Shown in pieces: positions 42,046-50,186 of a stretch of 64,000 nt of DNA. The notes under the pieces are model-generated. The model did not search any database and was not told the DNA's origin. It saw nothing but the letters and a program-made list of their open reading frames with translations. A program made the position numbers and the translations under genes. Source of the DNA: Halobellus captivus. GTDB lineage: Archaea > Halobacteriota > Halobacteria > Halobacteriales > Haloferacaceae. Each line of letters opens with the position of its first letter. The stretch's first letter is position 1. The DNA is taken from assembly GCF_003697845.1 (NCBI RefSeq), contig NZ_RDQE01000002.1:277818-341817 (forward strand), given 5' to 3'.

Positions 42046-42777
42046 TCAGAGCGTGACGGCCATCATCACTTCGTCGACGTACTCGCCGTCGATGCGGTAG
42101 TGGCCCTCGCGGGTCGCCTCCTCCTCCCAGCCGTGCGCTTCGAGGAACGCGATCGCCTCCTCGTTCGTCGAGGGGACGCTGTTGTAGATCCGCTCGTAGC
42201 CCTCATCGGCGGCCCACTCGAGACCGCGTTCGAGGAGGTGGCTCCCGATCCCGTTTCGCCGGTACTCGGGGAGGACGCCGACCGTGAGCTCCGCGGTGTG
42301 ACTCAGCTTCTCCAGCTCCGGATGGCTGATGTTGACCCAGCCGATCACGTCGCCGTTCACGGTCGCGACGAAGAACACGCGGGATTTCACCCCGCCCTGC
42401 TGGTAGAGCACCTGTTCCTCGTCGAGGATGTCCGCGATGTTCTCCGCGACGACGTCGTTGCCGTCCTCGACGGCGTCGCGTATCACTCCGAGGAGCCCCG
42501 AGAGGTCGGGCTGTCGCGCCGGTCGGATGTTGAACGACACCGCCTCGCCGGCGAACTCCTCTTCGGCCCCACCCCCGAAGTCGTCCTCGACGCCGGGCAC
42601 GAGTTCGCCGCCCTCCTCCCGCAACAGCCCGTCACGCTTCAGGATCGTGATGTGGTGTCCGAACTGCGTCGGATCGAACCCCAGGTCCTCCCGGGCCGCC
42701 TCGTACGCCACGCGGCCCCGATCCTGGACGTACTCGTAGATGTCTCGACGGTCCTTGTGTTCTACTTCCCGGATCAT
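42046..42777 (-). CDS. Helix-turn-helix and GNAT acetyltransferase fusion
   Basis: 243 residues from ATG at 42777. Residues 1-70 resemble a winged helix (HKDRRDIYEYVQDRGRVAYE, then FGHHITILKRDGLLREEGGELVP). Residues 85-243 are a GNAT domain with SRVFFVATVNGDVIGWVNIS, the acetyl-CoA loop LTVGVLPEYRRNGIGSHLL near residue 168 and NEEAIAFLEAHGWEEE. The linked regulator and enzyme may acetylate proteins or self-regulate; targets are unknown. It is preceded by a strikingly AT-rich promoter. Confidence 0.85.
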   Translation of the reverse strand: MIREVEHKDRRDIYEYVQDRGRVAYEAAREDLGFDPTQFGHHITILKRDGLLREEGGELVPGVEDDFGGGAEEEFAGEAVSFNIRPARQPDLSGLLGVIRDAVEDGNDVVAENIADILDEEQVLYQQGGVKSRVFFVATVNGDVIGWVNISHPELEKLSHTAELTVGVLPEYRRNGIGSHLLERGLEWAADEGYERIYNSVPSTNEEAIAFLEAHGWEEEATREGHYRIDGEYVDEVMMAVTL

Positions 42778-42799
42778 GCCTGATACTACCACGCACCCT

Positions 42800-42838
42800 C
42801 ACTTATGTTTAATTATAAATTATATTTAATTTCCAATA
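42800..42838 (-). promoter_or_regulatory. AT-rich promoter of the HTH-GNAT gene
   Basis: Plus-strand 42803-42830 is nearly all A and T. On the minus strand a TTAAACATAAG box lies about 25-35 bp before the ATG at 42777. In a 70% GC chromosome this A/T run stands out and probably gives a strong or bendable promoter. It begins at the stop of the upstream gene. Confidence 0.5.
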
Positions 42839-43216
42839 CTACCGTCCGGTTCGCGGCGGGACGTCGGTGAGCAGCTGGGCGGTGTCGCGGACGTTGTGCG
42901 TCTCGACCAGCAGCTCCGCGGCCTCCCGAACGGTCACGTCGGGGTCGCGAGGCGAGCCGTGACACCGGAGATACAGCGCCAGCCAGTCGTTCACCGCCGC
43001 CTGTAGCATCGACAGCTCGACCTCGGAGAGTCGGACGTGCTCGTCACCCGTGCGGGCCCGGAGGTACACCGCGATCGTCGGACCGAGCCCCTTCCGGAGG
43101 TACTCGAGACCGCGCTCCTCGGCCGGTGGCGACGCCGGGGGTTCGAACGACTCCCGCTCCTCGCGAGCCCGACCGGCCAGGTCGGCGATCCGCTGGGCGT
43201 ACTGTGAGGTCGTCAT
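42839..43216 (-). CDS. Conserved protein encoded at the end of the ETF operon
   Basis: 125 residues, acidic and helical with no cofactor motif. The middle part, GLEYLRKGLGPTIAVYLRAR, and LSEVELSMLQAAVNDWLALYL near residue 63 suggest a helical bundle with a hydrophobic core. It starts 1 nt after the fixC stop, so it is almost certainly co-transcribed with fixABC. Haloarchaeal etf operons often carry a gene like this; its role is unknown and an assembly or stability function is only a guess. Confidence 0.75.
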   Translation of the reverse strand: MTTSQYAQRIADLAGRAREERESFEPPASPPAEERGLEYLRKGLGPTIAVYLRARTGDEHVRLSEVELSMLQAAVNDWLALYLRCHGSPRDPDVTVREAAELLVETHNVRDTAQLLTDVPPRTGR

Positions 43217-43217
43217 C

Positions 43218-44882
43218 TCATCCCTGCCGGAACTCGACGCCCTTCCCGCCGCGGGGGTGTTCCCAGTCGGTGTCCGCGACGACGGCGCAGGTGCCGCACT
43301 CGACGCATGGCTGGGTGTCGAGACTCACGACGGTCCGCTCGTCGCCGTTCGTCCGGACCGTCTCCTCGCGGTAGCAGCCGCCGCCGAAGTCGCGGGCGCT
43401 GACCGGACAGGCGGTCACGGCGTCGCCGCTGGCCGCGAAGGAGTCGTCGTCGACCTCGATGTGCGGGTTGCCCACGTCGACGTCGTAGGTGAGGTCGCCG
43501 ATCCGATCGGCGAGGTCCGGCGGATCCACGTCGTTTTCCCCGCCGATCCGCTCGCCGAGCTCCTCCGCGATGACCGTCGGCAGGGTCACGTACGGCGTCC
43601 GGGTGTCCGGCACCATCATCGAGAGGAACGGCGAGCCGTACAGCGTCTCGAGACGGTCGCCGAGCGCCCGCACGCCGAACCGTCCGACCGGCGACTCCAG
43701 CACCGCGTCCAGGACGTCCGTGACCGGATCGTGTTCCGCGAGCGCTCGAACCGCGCGATACCGCGGGGGACAGAGCTTCTTCATCACCCCCTCGTCGCGG
43801 AGCTTCCGCTCGTAGAGGTCGCCCGCCGCGTCCGGGTCGTTCCGCGAGCGCGCTTCAGAGAACGCCTCGGCGGCGAGCGCGCCGGCCGTGACAGCGTGGT
43901 TCATTCCCTTGATGATCGGGCCCTGCGCCTGCATCTGCCCGGCGGCGTCCCCGACGAGAACGAGGCGACCCTCGTGTGGCGAGGGGTGGGCGACCTTCTT
44001 CGAGTCGGGAACGAGCTTCGCGGCGTACTCGAGCTCCTCGTACCCGTCGTCGAGCCAGCGGGCCAGAAGCGGATGCGTGAGCAGCGCGTCGAGCAGCTCG
44101 TGAGGCTCGGCCTCCTCCGCGACGAGGCTGTCGAGGTGGAACACCGTGCCGATCGAGAGGGTGCCCTCGTTGGTGTAGAGGAACCCGCCACCGCGGACGT
44201 CCTCGAAGAGGTCGCCGGAGAACAGGTGGGCCTCCCCCTCGTCGCCGTCGAGGCCGAACCGGTCGTCGATCGCTCCCTCGGGCATGTCCACGACCGCCTT
44301 CACGCCCTGGAACCACTCCTCCGGCTCCTCCCAGTCCATCAGCCCGGCGTCGCGAGCGAGTTCGCTGTTCACGCCGTCGGCGGCGACGACGAGGTCGGCC
44401 TCGATGGGGTCGAGCTCGTCGCAGGTCACGCCGACGATCTCGCCTCCCTCGCGGAGCAGGCCGTTCACCCGGACGCCGGTGAGCAGCCCGCCGCCGGTCT
44501 CGCGGGTCAGTTCGTGGACCCGTTCGGCGAGCCAGGAGTCCATCTTCCGGCGAAGGACGGCGTCCGACCACTCGGTGTCGTGCTCGTGGAGGTCGGTGAT
44601 GTCGAACGTCTCGACTCGATCGCCAGCGAGGTTGTGGAGGTAGTAGTCCGTGACGGGACGCTCCGTGGCCGCCTCCCGGAACCCGGAGAACAGGTCGTCG
44701 ATGGCGTAGGGAGCCGACTCCTCGGCGTAGAGGAGCCCCCCGGAGACGTTCTTCGACCCGGCCTCGACGCCCCGCTCCAACACGAGGGTCTCCACGTCGT
44801 TGCGGGCGAGCACGGCCGCGGCCGCCGCGCCGCCGGGGCCCGCGCCCACGACGACGGCCTCGTAGCGTTCGCGTTCGGTCAT
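43218..44882 (-). CDS. fixC: FixC-FixX fusion: ETF-quinone oxidoreductase-like flavoprotein with C-terminal ferredoxin
   Basis: 554 residues. The FAD domain opens with VVVGAGPGGAAAAAVLAR (residues 10-27). GLLYAEESAP, the LVVAADGVNSELARDAGL segment near residue 165 and LVLVGDAAGQMQAQGPIIKG near residue 320 are FixC/ETF-QO motifs. Residues 470-554 are a FixX-type ferredoxin with TACPVSA, CVECGTC and the HPRGGKGVEFRQG ending, holding four Cys for one [4Fe-4S] cluster. In most bacteria FixC and FixX are separate; the fusion resembles mitochondrial ETF-QO. It should pass electrons from ETF to menaquinone at the membrane. It overlaps the fixB stop by 4 bp. Confidence 0.92.
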   Translation of the reverse strand: MTERERYEAVVVGAGPGGAAAAAVLARNDVETLVLERGVEAGSKNVSGGLLYAEESAPYAIDDLFSGFREAATERPVTDYYLHNLAGDRVETFDITDLHEHDTEWSDAVLRRKMDSWLAERVHELTRETGGGLLTGVRVNGLLREGGEIVGVTCDELDPIEADLVVAADGVNSELARDAGLMDWEEPEEWFQGVKAVVDMPEGAIDDRFGLDGDEGEAHLFSGDLFEDVRGGGFLYTNEGTLSIGTVFHLDSLVAEEAEPHELLDALLTHPLLARWLDDGYEELEYAAKLVPDSKKVAHPSPHEGRLVLVGDAAGQMQAQGPIIKGMNHAVTAGALAAEAFSEARSRNDPDAAGDLYERKLRDEGVMKKLCPPRYRAVRALAEHDPVTDVLDAVLESPVGRFGVRALGDRLETLYGSPFLSMMVPDTRTPYVTLPTVIAEELGERIGGENDVDPPDLADRIGDLTYDVDVGNPHIEVDDDSFAASGDAVTACPVSARDFGGGCYREETVRTNGDERTVVSLDTQPCVECGTCAVVADTDWEHPRGGKGVEFRQG

Positions 44883-46525
44883 TCGGTCTCACCCCCGTCG
44901 GCGACGGCCTCGGCGTCCAACTCTCCGCTTTCGAGCGCCTCGGTCAGTCGCGGCAGGACCTCGAAGAGGTCGCCGTCGATGAAGTAGTCCGAGAAGTCGC
45001 GGATGTCCGCCTCGGGGTCGGTGTTGATCGCGACGATGGTGTCGGACTCGTCCATTCCGACCTTGTGCTGGATCGCGCCGCTGATGCCGGCGGCGACGTA
45101 GAGGTCGGGTTCCACCTCCTGGCCGGTCTCGCCGATCTGCCGCTCCTCGGCGGCGTACCGCTCGACGTGGCCCTCGAACTGGTAGGAGGAGGTGACGATC
45201 CCCCGTGAGATCCCCAGTGCGGCGTCCTCGAACGCGTCGACCAGGTCGAGACCGAGTTCCATCCCCCGCGTCGGGTCCGCGCCGATCCCGCGACCGAGCG
45301 CGACGATAACCTCGTGGCCCGTCAGGTCGACGCCGCCCTCCAGGCGGTCGAACTCCTCGACGTCGACGCGGAACCACTCCTCGTCGAGGGCGAACTCGTG
45401 TTCGACCACCTCCCCCTCCCGCTCGGGGTCCGGTTCGGGCGTCTCGAAGCTCCCGGGGATGACCGAGGCACCCTGCGGGTGGAACTCGCGGCTCGGGTTG
45501 TCGAGACAGAGGATCGTCGAGTACTCGAAGCCGCTGAAGTCCGGTCGCTTCATGTGGAGGACGCGCTCGAACTCGCGGTCCTCGCCGCCGGTCTTCGCGG
45601 GGTTCGAGATGACCGCGTTCTCGATGTAGAGCCCGGAGCAGTCGCTCGCGAGCCCCGAGTCGAGTTCGGCCTGTACCAGCGCCGAGAGGTCGCGGCCGTT
45701 GTGCGTCGCCGGGAACAGGACGTACCGGGGCTCGTCGTAGTCGCGCCACTCCGCGGGGTCGGGGTCCCCCGCCCCGGGGTCGCCGCCCCAGCGCGCCATG
45801 TCACAGAACACGCGGGTGTACGGCTCGTGCCGGAACCGACTCAGCCGGGCATCCTCGTGGTAGACGACCACGTCGGCGCCGTGTTCGATACACGTCTCGG
45901 CGTGGCCCACGACGTCGTCGCCGACGAGCACCGCGACGACCTTCTCCTCGGCGTCGTACTCGTCGGTGTAGTCGTCCATCAGCTCGCGCGCCTTCCCGAG
46001 CATCTCCAGGGAGGCGTCGATCAGCTCGCCGGCCTGCGTCTCACAGTACACCCACACGTCCCCGTAGGTGCCGTCCTCCAGCGCGCGGACGTGTCGCTTG
46101 TCCGCCGTCGGGTGGTCGAGGTCGGGGTGTTTCTCCTCCGGCGGGACGACCTCCGTCGCCTCCTCGTCGCTGCCGCGTACCGAGTCGAGGCGATTGTCGA
46201 CGAGCGTGAGCACGCTGTCGCGGCTCTCGCCGGCCGCCTCGGCGTCGCGGATCCGCTCCAGCTCGTCGGGGTCGTCGATGTCCTGAAGCGCGTTACCCAC
46301 CTCGGCGGCCGTCATCTCGGTCGGGTCGACTTCGCCGGCCTCCTCCTCGTCCTCGGTGAACTTCTCGATCCGGCTCTCGATGAGGGTTTTCGCTCCCGCG
46401 CGGTTCTCGCCGGCCGCCTCGGCCGACAGGATCGCCCGCAGTCCGTCGACGTCCTCGATGGTCTGGATCTCGGGACCCAGCTCCTGGATCGTGTACTCGC
46501 CGGGGTCGAGCGGCGGTTCCGTCAT
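44879..46525 (-). CDS. fixB: Electron transfer flavoprotein alpha subunit (FixB) with N-terminal extension
   Basis: 548 residues from ATG at 46525; a GTG at 46531 would overlap the fixA stop and is also possible. The ETF-alpha core starts near residue 150 with WVYCETQAGELIDASLEML. The FAD domain near residue 410 has VIVALGRGIG, SRGIVTSSY, IGETGQEVEPDLYVAAGISG and the closing HKVGMDESDTIVAINTDPEADI. The first 140 residues are an extra domain made of two similar helical modules (about 10-55 and 65-112), each ending in a Glu-Ala-Ala-Gly-Glu turn, then an acidic linker. With FixA it forms the ETF heterodimer. Confidence 0.92.
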   Translation of the reverse strand: MTEPPLDPGEYTIQELGPEIQTIEDVDGLRAILSAEAAGENRAGAKTLIESRIEKFTEDEEEAGEVDPTEMTAAEVGNALQDIDDPDELERIRDAEAAGESRDSVLTLVDNRLDSVRGSDEEATEVVPPEEKHPDLDHPTADKRHVRALEDGTYGDVWVYCETQAGELIDASLEMLGKARELMDDYTDEYDAEEKVVAVLVGDDVVGHAETCIEHGADVVVYHEDARLSRFRHEPYTRVFCDMARWGGDPGAGDPDPAEWRDYDEPRYVLFPATHNGRDLSALVQAELDSGLASDCSGLYIENAVISNPAKTGGEDREFERVLHMKRPDFSGFEYSTILCLDNPSREFHPQGASVIPGSFETPEPDPEREGEVVEHEFALDEEWFRVDVEEFDRLEGGVDLTGHEVIVALGRGIGADPTRGMELGLDLVDAFEDAALGISRGIVTSSYQFEGHVERYAAEERQIGETGQEVEPDLYVAAGISGAIQHKVGMDESDTIVAINTDPEADIRDFSDYFIDGDLFEVLPRLTEALESGELDAEAVADGGETE

Positions 46526-46527
46526 GC

Positions 46528-47382
46528 TCACTCACCCCCCGCGAGCGGTGCCATCTCCTCGAACACCTGCCGCATCTCCTCGTCGCGCTCGGGGTCGACC
46601 ATCGTGGCCTCGCGCTCGGCGGGGGCCTTCGGGATGGGATCGACCGAGGAGACGACCGTCGGGGAGCCGTCGAGGCCGATGTAGTCCGGGTCGAGGTTGA
46701 GGTCGGCGTGGTCCCACACCGTCATGTGCTCCTCGTGGTCCGCGGCGCGCTCCCGCGTCTCCTCGCGGAGGTCCCTGTGACGCAGGCGGTGTTCGGCCCG
46801 CCGGTAGGACGGCTCGAACTCGGGATCAGCGACGACGAACGCCGGAAGCGACGTCTCGACGGTCTCTATCTCCTCGATGTCGCCCTCGACGAGCCGCTTC
46901 GCGCGCAGACGCTCCTCGTCCGGGTCGATCTCCAGGGAGACGACGTGGGTGACGATCGGCATCCCGTACGCCCAGCAGGTCTGTGGCCCGGTGTGTCCGG
47001 TCTCCCCGTCGGCGGTCTTGAAGCCCGCGAAGACGAGGTCGGGCGAGGGCTCCATCTCCTCGAGGGCGGTCGCGATCGTGATCGCCGTCGCCCACGTGTC
47101 CGCGGCCGCCATCTCGCGGTCCGACAGCAGGTAGAGGTCGTCCGCGTAGACCGACTCCATCGCCTCGCGGAGGACGTCCCCGTAGCCCGGCGGTCCCATG
47201 CTCATCACGCTCACGGTGCCGCCCTGCCGCACCTTCGTCTGTAGCGCGGCCTCGAGCGCGTGCTCGTCGTTCGGGTTCATCACCGTCGGCGTTTCTCCCC
47301 GTTCGAGGTGTCCGTCCTCGTCGAAGGAGACCTGTCCCTCCCGGAAATCCGGAACGCCTTTCGTTAGAACGACCATGTTCAT
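46528..47382 (-). CDS. fixA: Electron transfer flavoprotein beta subunit (FixA)
   Basis: 284 residues. VVLTKGVPDFREGQVSFDED opens the protein and MNPNDEHALEAALQTK near residue 35 is the ETF-beta AMP/FAD-binding signature. SMGPPGYGDVLREAMESVYAD and DLVFAGFKTADGETGHTGPQ near residue 115 follow the family pattern. This branch resembles FixA of bifurcating or quinone-linked ETFs more than the classical small beta subunit. It is the first gene of the fixA-fixB-fixC unit. A TATA-like AATTAAGG (plus 47417-47424) lies about 35 bp upstream. Confidence 0.93.
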   Translation of the reverse strand: MNMVVLTKGVPDFREGQVSFDEDGHLERGETPTVMNPNDEHALEAALQTKVRQGGTVSVMSMGPPGYGDVLREAMESVYADDLYLLSDREMAAADTWATAITIATALEEMEPSPDLVFAGFKTADGETGHTGPQTCWAYGMPIVTHVVSLEIDPDEERLRAKRLVEGDIEEIETVETSLPAFVVADPEFEPSYRRAEHRLRHRDLREETRERAADHEEHMTVWDHADLNLDPDYIGLDGSPTVVSSVDPIPKAPAEREATMVDPERDEEMRQVFEEMAPLAGGE

Positions 47383-47567
47383 TGTTACATCCCCACGTGT
47401 TCGATCCGACGGGTGGTTCCTTAATTGTTGTTCGTGTTATATGCGCGAACTCGATCCCCCGTTCGTGACGGCGACCGTCGCCTCACTCCGATTCCGGGAC
47501 GAAGGACGCGGGCAGGACCGGCAGGACGCCATCCGAGGGTCGGTCGCCTGACTCAGGTCCGTCCGGC

Positions 47568-47912
<345 letters not shown>

Positions 47913-47923
47913 TTATCTATAAC

Positions 47924-47936
47924 TATTTAAAATTGA
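47924..47936 (-). promoter_or_regulatory. BRE/TATA of the ferredoxin gene
   Basis: On the minus strand CAATTTTAAATAG is a near-consensus haloarchaeal TATA element, 27-39 bp before the ATG at 47897. It predicts a strong leaderless or near-leaderless transcript. Confidence 0.6.
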
Positions 47937-48002
47937 GGTCTGATCTCCCGATCGTGTCGGGAGAGAGGTGGCCCGCGACGTCGGCTCGGGGGTGAGGCGT
48001 TC

Positions 48003-50060
48003 CTACTTCTCCTCGTAGATCAGTTCGATCTCGTCGGCGAAGCGGTCGAGGACCTTCCGTCGCTTCTTCTTCATCGTCGGCGTGAGCAGGTCGTTCTCCT
48101 CGGAGAACTCCTCCTCGACCAGCCGGAACCGCTTGATCCGCTCGTACGGCTCGAACGCCTCGTTCACCACGTCGACCTCCGCCCAGAATCGCTCGCGGAC
48201 GCGCTCGTCCCGGCAGATCCCTCGTCGATCCGCCGGGAGGTCGATCCCCTCCGCGTCCGCCCACGCCTCGACCGCCTCGAAGCTCGGAACGAGGAGCGCC
48301 GAGACGAACTTGCGGCCGTCGCCGAGCACGACGCACTGCTCGACGAACTCGTTGGCGGCGAAGCGGTCCTCGATCGGCCCGGGCGCGACGTTCTTGCCCG
48401 TCGAGAGCACGAGCAGCTGCTTGGCCCGCTCACGGAAGGCGACGTAGCCGTCGGGACGGAGCTGGACGATGTCGCCGGTGTGAAACCACGGCTCCTCGGG
48501 GTCGCCGTCGCGCTCTCCGGGCGGGGCCCCCGCCACGACGGCCTCCTCGGGAAGCGCGTCGTGCGCCGAGAACGCCTCGCGAGTCGCGTCGGGCCGGTTC
48601 CAGTACCCCGTCGTCACCTGCGGGCCGCGAACCAGCAGTTCGCCGACGTCGCCCGGGACGTCCGCGACCTCCTCGCCGACGACGCGACCGTCGAGCGCGA
48701 TCTCGGTGTCGACGACCGGCGGCCCGATGGTACCCACCTTCGGCTCCTCGGGCGGGTTGACCGCGATCACCGGCGACGTCTCCGTGAGCCCGTACCCCTC
48801 CAGTATCGGGAGGTCCATCGCGTGATACAGCGCGCAGAGCTCCGCGGACAGCGAGCCGCCGCCGGAGATGAAGAAGTCGACGTTCCCGCCGAGGGCCTCC
48901 CGCACCGACGAGAAGACGAGCCGGTCGGCGAGCGCGCGCTTCGCGTCGAGCAGCGGACCGGGATCGTCGACTTCGTGGTGGGTTCGTCCGACCGCGACGG
49001 CCCACTCGAAGATCCGCTGTTTCACCGAGGACTCGGACGCTCGATCGCGGATCGCGTCGTAGAGCTTCTCGTAGACCCGCGGAACGCTCGTCGTCGTCGT
49101 CGGCCGAACGAGTCCGAAGTCCTCCCGGAGCGTGTCGGGGCTCTCGGCGTAGCCGACGGTCGCGCCGGCCGTGAACATCATGTAGTGACCCGCCAGGCGC
49201 TCGAAGACGTGCGCGAGCGGGAGAAACGAGAGGGTGGTCGACTCCGCGGAGATCCCCGGGACCCCCGCGTCGCGGTCGGGTCGGTCCGCGAACCGCCGGT
49301 AACACTGGTTGACGTTCGACCGGAAGTTGCCGTGAGTGAGCCGAACGCCCTTCGGCTGGCCCGTCGTCCCGGAGGTGTAGATGAGGCTCGCGAGGTCGTC
49401 GACGGCGGTCGAGTCGAGCCACGACTCGTAGGCCGCCTCCTCGAAGGCCTCCGCGCCGAGTTCGTGGAGCCCGCCGAGGGAGTACACGTCCTCGTCGCCG
49501 GCGGCCGGATCGCCGACGGTCGCGTCACTGCCGCCCGCTCCGCCGCCGATCTCGTCCATGGTCACGATCGCGTCCAGGTCGTGAGCGAGGTCGTCGCGGA
49601 CGTCGAGCACCTCTCCGAGGAGCGCGCGGTTCTCGACGACGACGACCGCCGCCTCGGGGTCCTCGAGCAGGTAGCGGACCTGCGACGGCGACGAGGAGGC
49701 GTACACCGTCGTGACGACCGCGCCGGCCGCGAGCGCCGCGAAGTCGACCTGCGCCCACTCCATGCGCGTTCCCGCGTAGATCGCGAGTCGGGTGTCGTCC
49801 GCGACGCCGACCTCGCGGAACCCCGCCGCGAGGTTCCGGACGATCGTCCGCATCTCCGCGTACGTGAGGCCGGCGTAGTCGCCGTCGGGGGCGGGGTCGA
49901 TGACGCCCGCCGCGACGAGCGACCGGTCGTACACCCCGCCCTTGTAGCGCTGGGCGACCCGATCGGCGTTGCGCGCGGCGGAGCGCTCGAACGTTCGAGG
50001 GAGGGTCTCGCGGGCGGTGGCGTCGTCCGCGAACCGCCGCTCGGCTTCCTGCCAACTCAT
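48003..50060 (-). CDS. Long-chain fatty acid-CoA ligase (AMP-forming)
   Basis: 685 residues. The adenylation motifs are A3 LIYTSGTTGQPKGVRLTHGN near residue 232, A5 ILEGYGLTETSPVIAVNPP near residue 426, A7 WFHTGDIVQLRPDGYVAFRER near residue 525, and A8/A10 around KQLLVLSTGKNVAPGPIED. The long form and the N-terminal ERSAARNADRVAQRYKGG match ACSL/FadD15-type ligases that activate long-chain fatty acids. Its location beside ETF and ferredoxin genes fits fatty-acid oxidation or lipid salvage. It lies alone on the minus strand, divergent from the helicase gene. Confidence 0.92.
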   Translation of the reverse strand: MSWQEAERRFADDATARETLPRTFERSAARNADRVAQRYKGGVYDRSLVAAGVIDPAPDGDYAGLTYAEMRTIVRNLAAGFREVGVADDTRLAIYAGTRMEWAQVDFAALAAGAVVTTVYASSSPSQVRYLLEDPEAAVVVVENRALLGEVLDVRDDLAHDLDAIVTMDEIGGGAGGSDATVGDPAAGDEDVYSLGGLHELGAEAFEEAAYESWLDSTAVDDLASLIYTSGTTGQPKGVRLTHGNFRSNVNQCYRRFADRPDRDAGVPGISAESTTLSFLPLAHVFERLAGHYMMFTAGATVGYAESPDTLREDFGLVRPTTTTSVPRVYEKLYDAIRDRASESSVKQRIFEWAVAVGRTHHEVDDPGPLLDAKRALADRLVFSSVREALGGNVDFFISGGGSLSAELCALYHAMDLPILEGYGLTETSPVIAVNPPEEPKVGTIGPPVVDTEIALDGRVVGEEVADVPGDVGELLVRGPQVTTGYWNRPDATREAFSAHDALPEEAVVAGAPPGERDGDPEEPWFHTGDIVQLRPDGYVAFRERAKQLLVLSTGKNVAPGPIEDRFAANEFVEQCVVLGDGRKFVSALLVPSFEAVEAWADAEGIDLPADRRGICRDERVRERFWAEVDVVNEAFEPYERIKRFRLVEEEFSEENDLLTPTMKKKRRKVLDRFADEIELIYEEK

Positions 50061-50186
50061 ACCGCCGAGACTCCCGGGAGTGTCATAAACGATCCGGCTG
50101 TTGTTCGTTTCTTTCGCTCGACTGTCCCGCTCCGACTAGTCCCTCCACTCCGAGGGTTTAATTCCCGGAGCGCGCGAGGGGGTCGT

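Noticed and set aside
48480..50186. 569-codon extension before the helicase gene
   Set aside because: It lies entirely antisense to the acyl-CoA ligase gene and has no domain sequence. The helicase family begins at GTG 50187 with the usual short lead to Walker A.
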